A stretch of DNA of 64,000 bases from Cytophagales bacterium. GTDB taxonomy: Bacteria > Bacteroidota > Bacteroidia > Cytophagales > Microscillaceae. A model generated the notes under the pieces. The model saw only the letters and a list, made by a program, of their open reading frames with translations. It was not told where the DNA came from and ran no database searches. Where the stretch lies: positions 1 to 64,000 of the forward strand of contig JAAFJG010000010.1 of the NCBI GenBank assembly GCA_013298075.1. The letters are read 5' to 3'. This document shows, piece by piece, positions 34,708 through 44,300 of the stretch. Each line of letters opens with the position of its first letter. Position 1 is the first letter of the stretch. The position numbers were made by a program, and so were the translations under genes.

Positions 34708-35289
34708 TTATTTTTGTTTTTTTGAAGTAAAAATAATAAGAAAAAATAATACAAAAGAAGAAAAAATAGCCGTATAAAGAAAATATTCAGAAAGTAATCT
34801 ATCAGGTTTATAAATAATTAACTCACAAACAGGATTAGATTCAGGATTATATACATCAAAACCTTTGCTTTTGGCAAAATATACTTCTGCTCTAAATTTT
34901 CCACCGCCATCTTCTAAACGAAAATTTTTAGCAATTTCTTTTTTTCTTTCTGACCAAGCCCCATCACTATCAGTACCAAAATCATAATATATATCGCCTT
35001 CTATTTGCCCTACCAATGTATCTTCGTCATCAAAAATATCTACATTCGCATAGCCTTCATATTTGGTTGTCATAGATAAATCGATGTGTAGTGCAATCTC
35101 ACAAGCCGCTAATTTTTCGGAGATTTTAATGCTATCGATTGTAATGGCTAAGGTATCATTTTTAAAATCATTAAAAGAAAATTTATGTTTATACAAAACG
35201 GTAGCGTCCATATAAACAACAAAACCTATGATTGAATAAATAAGCATACAAACAAATAAAAAAATTGTAAGTCTTAAAACGCCTTTCAT
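34708..35289 (-). CDS. Membrane protein of unknown function with two flanking TM helices (193 aa)
   Basis: I do not recognise it. A hydrophobic helix at 6-28 and another at 167-187 enclose a beta-rich domain of about 135 residues (ITIDSIKISEKLAACEIALH, then IEGDIYYDFGTDSDGAWSER), which is probably extracytoplasmic. It begins 12 bp after the stop of the 464-aa membrane gene, so the two products probably work together. Confidence 0.7.
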   Translation of the reverse strand: MKGVLRLTIFLFVCMLIYSIIGFVVYMDATVLYKHKFSFNDFKNDTLAITIDSIKISEKLAACEIALHIDLSMTTKYEGYANVDIFDDEDTLVGQIEGDIYYDFGTDSDGAWSERKKEIAKNFRLEDGGGKFRAEVYFAKSKGFDVYNPESNPVCELIIYKPDRLLSEYFLYTAIFSSFVLFFLIIFTSKKQK

Positions 35290-35301
35290 TTGTATTTATG
35301 T

Positions 35302-36696
35302 TTAGTTTGAGTCAAAAATTATTTTTCCTAAATTGTTTGCGTCTTCTTTTTTATCTCTTAATATTTGTGATTCTTTTCTATCGGTTTGGAATTGCACAAA
35401 TTTATAAGCGATTTTTCCATTGTTATCAAAAACGATTTCTCCTTGCAAATCTAAAATCAATTCTTGCATCATATATTGAATTTTTGAGGCATCTAATTTG
35501 GGTTCAGATTGTAAATTTTGATTGACAATTCCTTGTAATTTATCTAATGAAACTTCGTTTTCACTGGTTTGAAAAATGGCTTTCATCAATCTTTTTCTGA
35601 CGTTTTCTATTCTTCTTTTTCCTCTTTTGGGGATAATATCTATCCATCTAAAAATAGGTACAATAAAAAATAACGCAGAAAATACAAAAGGAATTAAACC
35701 TAATCCAATAAATAAAAGAGAATCTTCAGCCGCTAAAAAAACCAAAGAAAAACATAAATTGAATAAATTCATAAAAAATATACCAACATTTGTCCACAAT
35801 TTATTGCCTGTCAATTTATATTCTGCTTCGTATTCGTCCCAATACCAAATAATTTTAGTTTCATCTTTGACTCCACTTTTAGTTCGAATGAGTTCGTGAA
35901 AATCACCATATAAAACAGCATTTTCACTAATTTCTGCTTCGCCATTAAATTTGGCAACTATTTCAGAAAAGAAATTATCGGCTTCTTTGCCGCGCCAACC
36001 TGCCAAACCCATAATTTCAGGGCGAGTAATAATGCCTTTGTTTTTTCTCAAAAAAGCAATCACTTCTTTTTGATTATCTTCTCTTGTAATTTTGATTCGA
36101 TTGGGGCCTAAAACAAAATCATAAACTGATGCTGTAAAACTTTTTCCCTCTTTATTGGGTATGTGAGAGCCTTTTGAGTCATACTCACGATAGTTATAAC
36201 CTTGATTATCCACGACATAATGTATGTTAGTTGTACTTGTATTCCAATCAAAAATCCCTTTAAAAATCCCTCCAATCACATCTCCAATGCTATCTCCACC
36301 ACCATCTCCATCTCCTGATGACATCGCCGCCAAAATAATAGCAATTAAAATAACGATAAATAAAGTAAAATAAACGACTAACATTATCGCAATTCCTACT
36401 TTTAACATATAAGCAAATATTGTCCACGCCGTATTTTTGACTCCAAACCACCATTCTGCCCAAGTTTGTTCTCCTCTTTGTGTCAAATTCGGTCCGAAAT
36501 TATAAATTAAATCTCCTTTTTCTGTGATTTGTAAACTGCAATTATATTTTTCTATCAATCGAGTCATTACTTCTTTGGTTTCGTGCAAAGGTTTTCCTGT
36601 GATAGACGAGGCATCTCCAAGCGTAAAAACGAGTTGATTTTGTTGTAATTTTTGCTCTAAACTTTGTAGAGAAGGTAAAAGTGAAGTAGATTGCAT
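35302..36696 (-). CDS. Membrane protein with winged-helix-like repeats (464 aa), unknown
   Basis: Not recognised. Hydrophobic helices lie at about 93-125 (with a Gly/Asp-rich stretch SSGDGDGGGDS after them) and two more near 305-350. Three soluble segments look like related winged-helix units ending in a strand of the form (G)xIxYxF: 22-70 (FTLGDASSITGKPLHETKEV...LIYNF), about 220-270 (VIAFLRKNKGIITRPEIMGL) and about 385-445 (ENEVSLDKLQGIVNQ...KIAYKF). Tandem winged helices on a membrane protein suggest signal transduction or complex assembly. It is the first gene of an operon with the 193-aa protein and has a -7 box at 36736. Confidence 0.75.
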   Translation of the reverse strand: MQSTSLLPSLQSLEQKLQQNQLVFTLGDASSITGKPLHETKEVMTRLIEKYNCSLQITEKGDLIYNFGPNLTQRGEQTWAEWWFGVKNTAWTIFAYMLKVGIAIMLVVYFTLFIVILIAIILAAMSSGDGDGGGDSIGDVIGGIFKGIFDWNTSTTNIHYVVDNQGYNYREYDSKGSHIPNKEGKSFTASVYDFVLGPNRIKITREDNQKEVIAFLRKNKGIITRPEIMGLAGWRGKEADNFFSEIVAKFNGEAEISENAVLYGDFHELIRTKSGVKDETKIIWYWDEYEAEYKLTGNKLWTNVGIFFMNLFNLCFSLVFLAAEDSLLFIGLGLIPFVFSALFFIVPIFRWIDIIPKRGKRRIENVRKRLMKAIFQTSENEVSLDKLQGIVNQNLQSEPKLDASKIQYMMQELILDLQGEIVFDNNGKIAYKFVQFQTDRKESQILRDKKEDANNLGKIIFDSN

Positions 36697-36735
36697 ATTA
36701 TTTATATCAAAAAAATGTATGTAGTTTTTTGCTTA

Positions 36736-36743
36736 CAAATGTA
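36736..36743 (-). promoter_or_regulatory. Promoter -7 box of the unknown membrane operon
   Basis: Minus-strand TACATTTG, 40 bp before the ATG at 36696. Confidence 0.6.
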
Positions 36744-36881
36744 AAATATTTTTTTGAGAATAAAAAATTATTTACGTTTTTTATCAAAATAATTAACATC
36801 AAATTGATTGCCAAGTTAAATTTATATCCAATAAAAAAAATAAAATGTATTTTGATTTGAAAAATGTGAAAAAATTGTTGA

Positions 36882-36999
36882 TGAGCCTCTAAAAAATAAA
36901 TTACCCACTTTATATATTGTATATCGCCTCCAGATAAATCGGAAGGCGATTCAAAAAATATATTTCAAAAAAAAATCGCACAAATTTCCTGAAAGCCAT
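36882..36999 (-). repeat. Composite remnant: family B end fused to half a family A copy (A5)
   Basis: 36882-36908 reads as a family B terminal arm (CTCTAAAAAATAAATTACCC). It passes directly into the family A text TATCGCCTCCAGATAAATC and the terminal repeat GCACAAATTTCCTGAAAGCC. This looks like a B insertion in an A copy followed by deletion of the rest. The remaining part of the 598-bp gap (37000-37294) carries only a 64-codon open frame that I judge spurious. Confidence 0.75.
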
Positions 37000-37294
37000 T
37001 TATTTTACTCAAATTTATGAATTTTCTTTGTTATTTCAAAAAAATAACCTAAATTTGTAGTATTTTAAAAATAAATTTTATTTATCAATCCGAAATTCGT
37101 ACACTTGCCTACCATTTTTTTTAATGATAGTTATAGTGATAAAATCCGTGTTAGTTCGTATTATTTGTGTTCCATTTTTAGAATACAAATAGGACAGGTT
37201 GAACAGATAAACACAATTTTTTACAATCAAGATTTTGAGTAGCGGTTGAGTATAAATTTCGGTAAGAGTCAATAAAAAGTCAAAATAAAAAATA

Positions 37295-38539
37295 ATGTTA
37301 CTTCAATATTTTGCTCAAAATGAGTATATAAATGTTATAATTGAACATTTGCCAGCCTCCAAAAGTGAAAGCAATAGGGCTTTAATTATTCAACATTTGG
37401 GTAAATATCAACAACAAAATTTGATTTATATTCAAAATTTATCCGAAGCAAATGATACAAAAGTTTTGCTTAATTTGTTAGAAAATCAAGAAAATAAACA
37501 AGAATTCGATGCTCAAGATGCGGGAACGGTTTTTAGATTTATGACTGCTTATTTGGCTATCACACAAAAAAATGTAATCCTCACAGGCACTTCACGTATG
37601 CAAGAAAGACCGATTTTTCCGTTAGTTGATGCTTTAAAAATGCTTGGTTTTGAGATTGATTATTTACAAAAAAAAGGTTTTCCGCCTTTGAAATTCATAA
37701 AAAATCAAACTAAAAAAAATAATTTTGTACGTATCAAAGCCAATATAAGTAGTCAATTTATTTCTGCTTTGTTGATGATAGCACCACTTTTGGCTGATGG
37801 TTTGAGTATTGATTTGGAAGGAGAGATTAGTTCAAAACCTTATATTTTGATGACTCTATCGCAGATGAATTTTTTTGGAATTGAACATAAATGGCAAGAA
37901 AATATGATTAAAATCGAACCACAAACGTATAAAAATAATACTTATATTGTAGAGGGTGATTGGTCGGCAGCAAGTTATTGGTTTATTTTGGTGAGTTTGA
38001 AAAAAAAAATTCGTTTATTTTTGCCCAATTTATTTTCAAATTCAAAACAAGGGGATAGTAAAATTATTGATTTAATGGCTTTATTGGGCGTAAAAACGGA
38101 ATTTGAAAACAATGGAATTTTTATTTCTCATCAAAAAAAATGTATTATTGCTGCTCATATAGAAATTGATTTTATAGATTTTCCTGATTTGGCTCAAACT
38201 TTGGCAGTTTTATGTGTATTAAAAGAAATAAAAGCAACTTTTATAGGCTTAGAAAGTCTCAAAATCAAAGAAACAAATCGAATCGAAGCATTGCAAAATG
38301 AACTACCAAAAATTGGTGGAGAAATGATAGAAATAAAAGAAGGCGTTTTTGAAATTTCTATGATTGAAAATTTTATCTACCAACCTACAAAAATAAATAC
38401 TTATCACGACCATCGCATGTGTATGTCATTTGCGATGTCAATTTTTAAATTTGGAAAAATAGAGATAGAAAATTCTGAATGCGTCAATAAATCTTATCCA
38501 AAATTTTGGAAAGATTTACAGATATTTACTTTGGCGTAA
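37295..38539 (+). CDS. aroA: 3-phosphoshikimate 1-carboxyvinyltransferase (EPSP synthase)
   Basis: A 414-aa EPSP synthase, adding enolpyruvate from PEP to shikimate 3-phosphate in aromatic amino acid synthesis. Motifs: PASKSESNRALII (substrate Lys and Ser), DAGTVFRFMTAYLA, TGTSRMQERPIFPL (PEP-binding Arg), SSQFISALLMIAPLL, KETNRIEALQNELPKIG and TYHDHRMCMSFAM. The first glycine-rich loop reads QDAGTVFRF rather than the usual NAGTxxRF, as is common in Bacteroidota. Single-gene unit. Confidence 0.95.
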   Translation: MLLQYFAQNEYINVIIEHLPASKSESNRALIIQHLGKYQQQNLIYIQNLSEANDTKVLLNLLENQENKQEFDAQDAGTVFRFMTAYLAITQKNVILTGTSRMQERPIFPLVDALKMLGFEIDYLQKKGFPPLKFIKNQTKKNNFVRIKANISSQFISALLMIAPLLADGLSIDLEGEISSKPYILMTLSQMNFFGIEHKWQENMIKIEPQTYKNNTYIVEGDWSAASYWFILVSLKKKIRLFLPNLFSNSKQGDSKIIDLMALLGVKTEFENNGIFISHQKKCIIAAHIEIDFIDFPDLAQTLAVLCVLKEIKATFIGLESLKIKETNRIEALQNELPKIGGEMIEIKEGVFEISMIENFIYQPTKINTYHDHRMCMSFAMSIFKFGKIEIENSECVNKSYPKFWKDLQIFTLA

Positions 38540-38626
38540 TTGATTATCAGAAAAATTTTATCGCTATTTATTCGAAATAATTTTTGGAAATAAGTAACAA
38601 AAATTGAAATATAACCCAATAAAATT

Positions 38627-39073
38627 TTAATTTTTAGAATCAATAATAATCGTAACAGGTCCATCATTACAAAGATTTACTTGCATATCTGCTCCAAATT
38701 CTCCCGTTTGAATTGGTTTTTGTAGATATTTTTCGAATAAAGTAATGATTTTTTCGTAGATAGGAATGGCAATTTCAGGGCGAGCCGCTTGAATAAAAGA
38801 TGGACGATTGCCTTTTTTGGTCGAAGCAAATAAAGTAAATTGACTAATCAACAAAAGGTCTCCCGAAATATCCATCAAAGATAAATTCATTTTGCCTTCA
38901 TTATCACTAAAAATACGCATATTGATAGTCTTTTGCGCCAAATAATCTGCCTCTTTTTCGGTATCATCTGCCTCTATTGCCACCAAAACCAATAAACCTT
39001 TTTGAATACTTCCTTTTATTTGCTGGTCAATATGCACTGTGGCTTCGGTTACTCTTTGAATGACTAAACGCAT
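38627..39073 (-). CDS. dtd: D-aminoacyl-tRNA deacylase
   Basis: A 148-aa DTD that removes D-amino acids (and glycine mischarged on tRNA-Ala) from tRNA. The two cross-subunit motifs are visible: LISQFTLFASTKKGNRPSF (SQFT) and LCNDGPVTIIID (the Gly-cisPro motif). Normal length. It starts directly beside a tandem repeat and family A copy 6, which therefore form its upstream region. Convergent with aroA. Confidence 0.95.
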   Translation of the reverse strand: MRLVIQRVTEATVHIDQQIKGSIQKGLLVLVAIEADDTEKEADYLAQKTINMRIFSDNEGKMNLSLMDISGDLLLISQFTLFASTKKGNRPSFIQAARPEIAIPIYEKIITLFEKYLQKPIQTGEFGADMQVNLCNDGPVTIIIDSKN

Positions 39074-39075
39074 GG

Positions 39076-39145
39076 TTTTTTATAAATACTTTTTTATAAA
39101 TACTTTTTTATAAATACTTTTTGATAGATATTTTTTGATAAATAT
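39076..39145 (+). repeat. 14-bp tandem repeat upstream of dtd
   Basis: Three exact units of TTTTTTATAAATAC (39076-39117), followed by two diverged units with GATAGATA and GATAAATA, end at the edge of family A copy 6. The array lies only 2 bp from the dtd ATG, where its promoter and leader should be. Confidence 0.85.
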
Positions 39146-39148
39146 TTT

Positions 39149-39346
39149 TGGTTCTTAGGAAATTTGTGCGAAAAATGTTTTTTTGAATTGCCTCCAGATT
39201 TATCTGGAGGATAATAAAAAATTCAATCATTGGCTTTAGCCAAAATCTCTACATTTTTCAAATTGATATTTTTTTAATAAATGGCATAAATGCCATTTCT
39301 ATTCATACAGAATAAAATTATATCCACAATATTTTCCCACAAACCA
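39149..39346 (+). repeat. Family A element, copy 6 (full length, about 198 bp)
   Basis: Both ends are present: TTGGTTCTTAGGAAATTTGTG at the left and CAATATTTTCCCACAAACCA at the right. Inside are CCTCCAGATTTATCTGGAGG, TTGGCTTTAGCCAA and AAATGGCATAAATGCCATTT, three consecutive hairpins. Confidence 0.88.
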
Positions 39347-39360
39347 CATACTTTTATTTG

Positions 39361-39513
39361 GATAGAAATGAAATTTATCCAATTTATTTGAAATACAAAA
39401 AACGTATAAAATTTCGGCTAAAGCCAACTATCAAATTGTATATTAACCTCCAGATAAATCTGGAGGCAATTCAAGAAATACATTGTCAGCACCTGCACAA
39501 ATTTCCCAAAAAC
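39361..39513 (-). repeat. Family A element, copy 7 (reverse, truncated)
   Basis: Directly follows copy 6 in opposite orientation: TTCGGCTAAAGCCAA, CCTCCAGATAAATCTGGAGG, GCACAAATTTCCCAAAAAC. Copies 6 and 7 together make a head-to-head pair that fills the dtd upstream gap. Confidence 0.82.
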
Positions 39514-39527
39514 TTATATTTTTTGGA

Positions 39528-39944
39528 TTAAACAATGCCCATGCCTGCTTTAGCTTCGTCACTATTTTTATAAAATTTGATACCTAAATCAAAACCGAGT
39601 GCTTGAATAGTAGTTACTAACAATGAAATAGTTGCTCCTTCAATCCAACTATCTGTGTTGATAATACCGATTTTCAATGCTCCTTTTTCTGAATTTTTAT
39701 ATAATTCGGGAAGATAAGTCGAAACGAGCCAAGTTCTTGCCATAAAAGGTGTCGAGCTTACTTTTTTCAAATCCATAATAATCTTTGCAAATTTATTGGC
39801 TTTTACATCTTCTAAAATGGCATTAAATCCACCTTTAAAATCTTCTTCTGTTACCGCACCTTCTGCGTACATGTGATAATATTTTTTTTCTCTATCTGCT
39901 GAAGTAACAGATTTCGTTGCTTCGTTTTGAAAAATTGCTTCCAT
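39528..39944 (-). CDS. SpoIIAA/STAS-like protein (138 aa)
   Basis: A soluble alpha/beta protein whose segments YYHMYAEGAVTEEDFKGGFN, AKIIMDLKKVSSTPFMARTW and ALKIGIINTDSW give the strand-helix order of the SpoIIAA-like/STAS fold. It resembles the protein at 3178-3582 in length and layout. No Ser/Thr phosphorylation site typical of true SpoIIAA can be pointed to. It is a single-gene unit; the partner is unknown. Confidence 0.75.
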   Translation of the reverse strand: MEAIFQNEATKSVTSADREKKYYHMYAEGAVTEEDFKGGFNAILEDVKANKFAKIIMDLKKVSSTPFMARTWLVSTYLPELYKNSEKGALKIGIINTDSWIEGATISLLVTTIQALGFDLGIKFYKNSDEAKAGMGIV

Positions 39945-39992
39945 ATTTATATTTTATTTTTTAAACCTTTTTTATATTTTTTTAGGCACTTA

Positions 39993-40000
39993 CAAATGTA
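39993..40000 (-). promoter_or_regulatory. Promoter -7 box of the SpoIIAA-like gene
   Basis: Minus-strand TACATTTG, 49 bp before the ATG at 39944. Confidence 0.6.
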
Positions 40001-40070
40001 AGTATTTTTATTTTACTCTCAAAAAAAAATGGTACTATTTTTAAATTTTCTATCAATTATCCAAGATATT

Positions 40071-41096
40071 TTACCAAATATTACCTAACATAGAGGGAAA
40101 AGTTACAAAATTACTTCCTTTTCTTTTATATTTTCTTTTCATTTGTTTGCGCTGACCTGTCCGTAATAATATCGAAATTTCGTGCGCCCCGCCTGTATTT
40201 CTCGCAAATTTTCCTACGCCCATATCAAAACTATACAAAAAAGTAAAAGTATTATACGTAAAACCTGTTTGCAAAACAATCGCTCCATAATAATTATTCA
40301 TAATTGGCACTGCTCTATAAAAAACGCCAAAAAGCATCGGATAACGATATAAATTTGCGCCCAAATCTAATTGTTGATAAATTCCTTGACGACTATAATA
40401 AAGCATTGGGGTAAAAGCCGCCGTTGGCTCTTCTCTTTTATCTTTTTTTGCTTCATATTTTTTAAAAGAAACTCCCGCCTGAACGCTAATACGCATAGGT
40501 AATTTTTCTGGTTTATCTGTAATAAAATTAAAAGTAGGTTGGTTGAGATGATGTCCACTTACACCTACCCAAAAATTTTCTGTATAATAGGTCAAACCTG
40601 CATTTATATCCATATAATTGAGACTCAAATTAGGTAAACCCAATTCGGTAGAAGCACTACTAGTCGCACCCAAAGGCGTAAGTTGGTCGCCAAATAATAG
40701 TTTAAAATTATCTAAACTTCTTTGTGAAATACCGATTTGCATACCACCTCGAAGCGCTGATTCTTTGTTCAAAAAGAGATTATACGCATAAGAAGCCATC
40801 ACAGAAGTTGCCTTAAAACCCGCAGAACCCGCTTTATCTGTTAAAATTGAAATTCCAATACCACTTTTTATTTTACTAATATAATGTTCATAACCAACTT
40901 GCGTAGTAACAAATTCGCCCGGTAATCTTGGAAATTGTGTTCTATAATTAAACGTCACTCTTCCCTCCAAAGTCGTGCCTGTGAGTGCTGGATTGAGGTA
41001 CATAGGCGAGGCATAAGATTGTGAAAAATGTGGGTCTTGTGCGGACAAATAACTCACAAAATAACACAAAAATATGGTTAAAATTATCGTTTTCAA
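40071..41096 (-). CDS. PorP/SprF-family T9SS outer-membrane protein
   Basis: A 341-aa beta-barrel protein. The signal peptide ends SYLSAQ, and the mature start DPHFSQSYASPMYLNPALTG is the hallmark of the PorP/SprF family. Predicted amphipathic strands fill the rest. PorP/SprF proteins help deliver or anchor specific T9SS substrates, such as type B CTD proteins and SprB in Flavobacterium. They usually sit beside a large cargo gene; here none is adjacent, the upstream neighbour being the methyltransferase module on the other strand. Confidence 0.92.
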   Translation of the reverse strand: MKTIILTIFLCYFVSYLSAQDPHFSQSYASPMYLNPALTGTTLEGRVTFNYRTQFPRLPGEFVTTQVGYEHYISKIKSGIGISILTDKAGSAGFKATSVMASYAYNLFLNKESALRGGMQIGISQRSLDNFKLLFGDQLTPLGATSSASTELGLPNLSLNYMDINAGLTYYTENFWVGVSGHHLNQPTFNFITDKPEKLPMRISVQAGVSFKKYEAKKDKREEPTAAFTPMLYYSRQGIYQQLDLGANLYRYPMLFGVFYRAVPIMNNYYGAIVLQTGFTYNTFTFLYSFDMGVGKFARNTGGAHEISILLRTGQRKQMKRKYKRKGSNFVTFPSMLGNIW

Positions 41097-41258
41097 GAGA
41101 ATATTTTTTTATTAGAACACTTTATTTAGTCAATACAACGAAAATAATGCCGTAAATATTACATAATTGATGACATAAATATCAATAAATTTTCAAACTT
41201 TTTTAAGCATCAAAAAATAAAATTTCTCTCTTGTTTTCAAAACTAATACTTTTTTATT

Positions 41259-41266
41259 TATATTTG
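41259..41266 (+). promoter_or_regulatory. Promoter -7 box of the methyltransferase/ATPase module
   Basis: TATATTTG, 38 bp before the ATG at 41304. With only 15 bp between the two genes of the module, it probably drives both. Confidence 0.65.
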
Positions 41267-41303
41267 CAAAAAAAATTAAATCAAAAAAACCAAAACTATA
41301 TTT

Positions 41304-44300
41304 ATGAAAGAAAACGAACTCCTCGAAATCATACAAAAAAAATTAACCGCTTTTAATACAAATCCAAATCAAGCAACGATTGATTTATTCAAAGCCTTGC
41401 ATTATCCTACAGATATTGAATTAAATATAAAATTCGAAAATTACGAACAATTTAAAAAATTTGTCGTTGAAAAAACAGGAAATACGCCCAAAAACGAAAA
41501 ATTATTAACGCAACATTGGAAAAAAGCCTCTATTCCTTTTCGAATTTCTGATACAGAATTACAACAAAAAAATTCAATGTTTAAAGCAGCCGAAAAACCA
41601 TTTTTAGATGCGTATCTTTGGTTTGTAATCGAATTAGACGAAAAAATTCATTATAAAAGAACAGAGTTAGCTGATTTTACAAGAGAAATTAACCAAATTT
41701 TTCAAAATGGAGTAATGCCTATTTTTAAAATTGGACAAAAAATAACGCTCGGCATTATTGACAGAAGAAAAAATAAAAAAGATGATTCGAAAAATATATT
41801 GCTCAAAGTTACTTTTGTCAAAGATATTGACATACAAAACCCAAAAAGGTCGCACCTCGAAATTTTGGCAGATTTAGCATTTGATAAATTAAAAGATAAA
41901 AAAGAAATCAAAAATTTTATCGATATACATTATGCGTGGCAAGAAATTTTGTCTATTTCTGAACTCAATAAAAAGTTTTATAAAGAAATTTCTAATTGGT
42001 ATTTTTGGGCAGTTGATAAATGTAAATTTCCTATTGCAGAAGACAAAACGCAAAAACAAACCAATCAAATTGCAATTATTCGATTATTGACAAGGTTTAT
42101 TTTTGTGTGGTTTATCAAAGAAAAAAACTTGATAGCAGAAAAATTATTCGAAGAAAATTATTTGAATAATACGCTCAAAGACTTCAAAAACGGCAATCAT
42201 TATTACAAAGCAATCTTGCAAAATCTATTTTTTGCAACTTTGAATAGAGAAAAAACTGAACGAGGATTTGCAGAAAATAAATCTTTTGTAGAAAATAGAA
42301 CTAACAATGATGTCAATACTTTTTATAGATATGAACATTTATTTATAGACGAAAATCCGACAAACATTATGAAAATATTCGAACAAACACCTTTTTTGAA
42401 TGGTGGTTTGTTTGATAGTTTGGATAAAAAAGACAAAGATAAAAAACAATATTTTGATGGTTTTACACGTATTGAAAAATATCAACCTGATGTTCCTGAT
42501 TTTTTATTTTTTGGAGAAGAAGAAAATAGTTTTTCTGAAAATTTAAAAACTATTTATGAAATCAAAGATAAAAAAACAACTTTACAAGTCAAAGGAATTG
42601 TAAAAATACTCAAAAAATATAAATTTACGATTGAAGAAAATACACCTTTGGAAGAAGATATTGCGCTCGATCCTGAATTGTTAGGACAAATTTTCGAAAG
42701 TTTATTGGCATATTATAATCCCGAAACAGCCAGCACTGCTCGCAAAGACACAGGCTCATTTTATACGCCACGCGAAATTGTGAATTATATGGTAGACGAA
42801 TCGATATTGGCATATCTCAAAAAAGATTTTCCTACGATTGAAAATTTTGATGAATTGAAAAATATTGATAAAACACAAACCGAAAAAATCATTAGAAGTT
42901 TGGCAAATATCAAAATTTTGGATCCTGCGTGTGGTTCAGGTGCGTTTCCGATGGGAATTTTACATAAAATTGTTACTATTTTACAAACATTAGACAAAGA
43001 TAATAATATTTGGCGAAAAATTCAGAAAGAAAAACTACAAAAAGAACTCGAACAGATTTATGACATCAAAGCACAAGACGAAAGACAAATCAAATTCAAA
43101 GAATTAGATGATATTTTTGAGCATAATCTTTCTGATTATGGGCGTAAATTATTTATTATTCAAAATTGTATTTATGGCATCGATATTCAAAATATTGCGA
43201 TACAAATCTCTAAATTGCGTTTTTTTCTTTCTTTGGTCATCGAGCAAAAAAATGAAAACATCAAACCTTTGCCAAATTTAGAAACTAAATTTGTAACGGC
43301 AAATACTTTGGTTGGCTTAGAAAAACCTAAACAACAAGGACAACTTAAAAATTTACGCATCGAGGAATTAGAAATTGATTTGGCAGAAAATAGACAAAAA
43401 TATTTCGCTGTTAAAAATAAAACGCAAAAAAATAAACTTGTTCAAAAAGACAAAGAAATCAGAACAGAAATTGCCACGCTTTTAGAAAAAGGTGGCTGGG
43501 GAAAAACAACTGCTCAAAAAATTGCTGATTTTGATTTATTCGACCAAAATGCTTCGGCTGATTGGTTCGATATGGAGTTGATGTTTGGAATGAAAGATGG
43601 TTTTGATATTGTATTGGGAAATCCGCCTTATGGATTTAGAACTACTTTAACAAAAGAAGAAAAGGAATATTTTAGAAAAGTTAAAAAAATTGAGTTTTCG
43701 AGTGGTGATAGTGCTGAACTTTTTACTAAAATAAGTTTTGATAATTTTGTAAATGATGATGGTATTTTAAGTTTTATTATACCTAAAAAATCTTTGTATG
43801 GTGATGCTTGGGAAGATGTAAGGGTTAATTATTGGAAAAAATACGACTTAATTTTTTTAGCAGATACAGGTAAATCTTTTGAAAAGGTACTTTTAGAAGC
43901 CTCTATTTTTGGATTAAAAAAATCTCAAAACAATGAAAAAATACAATTATCATTCTTAAAAAAAGACAAAAGTTTTGAAGTTTTTAATAAAGTAGATAAA
44001 TCTTTTATTTTTAGTGAAAATAATACTTGTCAAATTTACAAAACTATTTATCCAAAAGATATTTTTGAAAAAATACAAGCCCATAAAAATCCAAAGGTTT
44101 TAGTAAAAGGAAAATTAGGTTTGGCTATTGGTACTGATTTTTTTTCTGACGAACCACAAGAATATAAATTATTAAAAGGTATTGATATTGGACCTTATGC
44201 AGTGCGTAGCCACAGGTATTTAAAAAATGCTGACAAATTAAATTGGAAAAATGTACAGGAAATTATGCGACCAAAAGTGATTTGCCAAAGAATTATTGCA

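Noticed and set aside
37078-37272. 64-codon open frame on the minus strand before aroA
   Set aside because: Its middle encodes the AATCCGTGTTA-type repeat text also found in family D, codon use is not protein-like, and no promoter precedes it.
39076-39145. CRISPR array
   Set aside because: The units are contiguous 14-bp tandem repeats without spacers, and no cas genes are present. No other spaced repeat array was found in the window.
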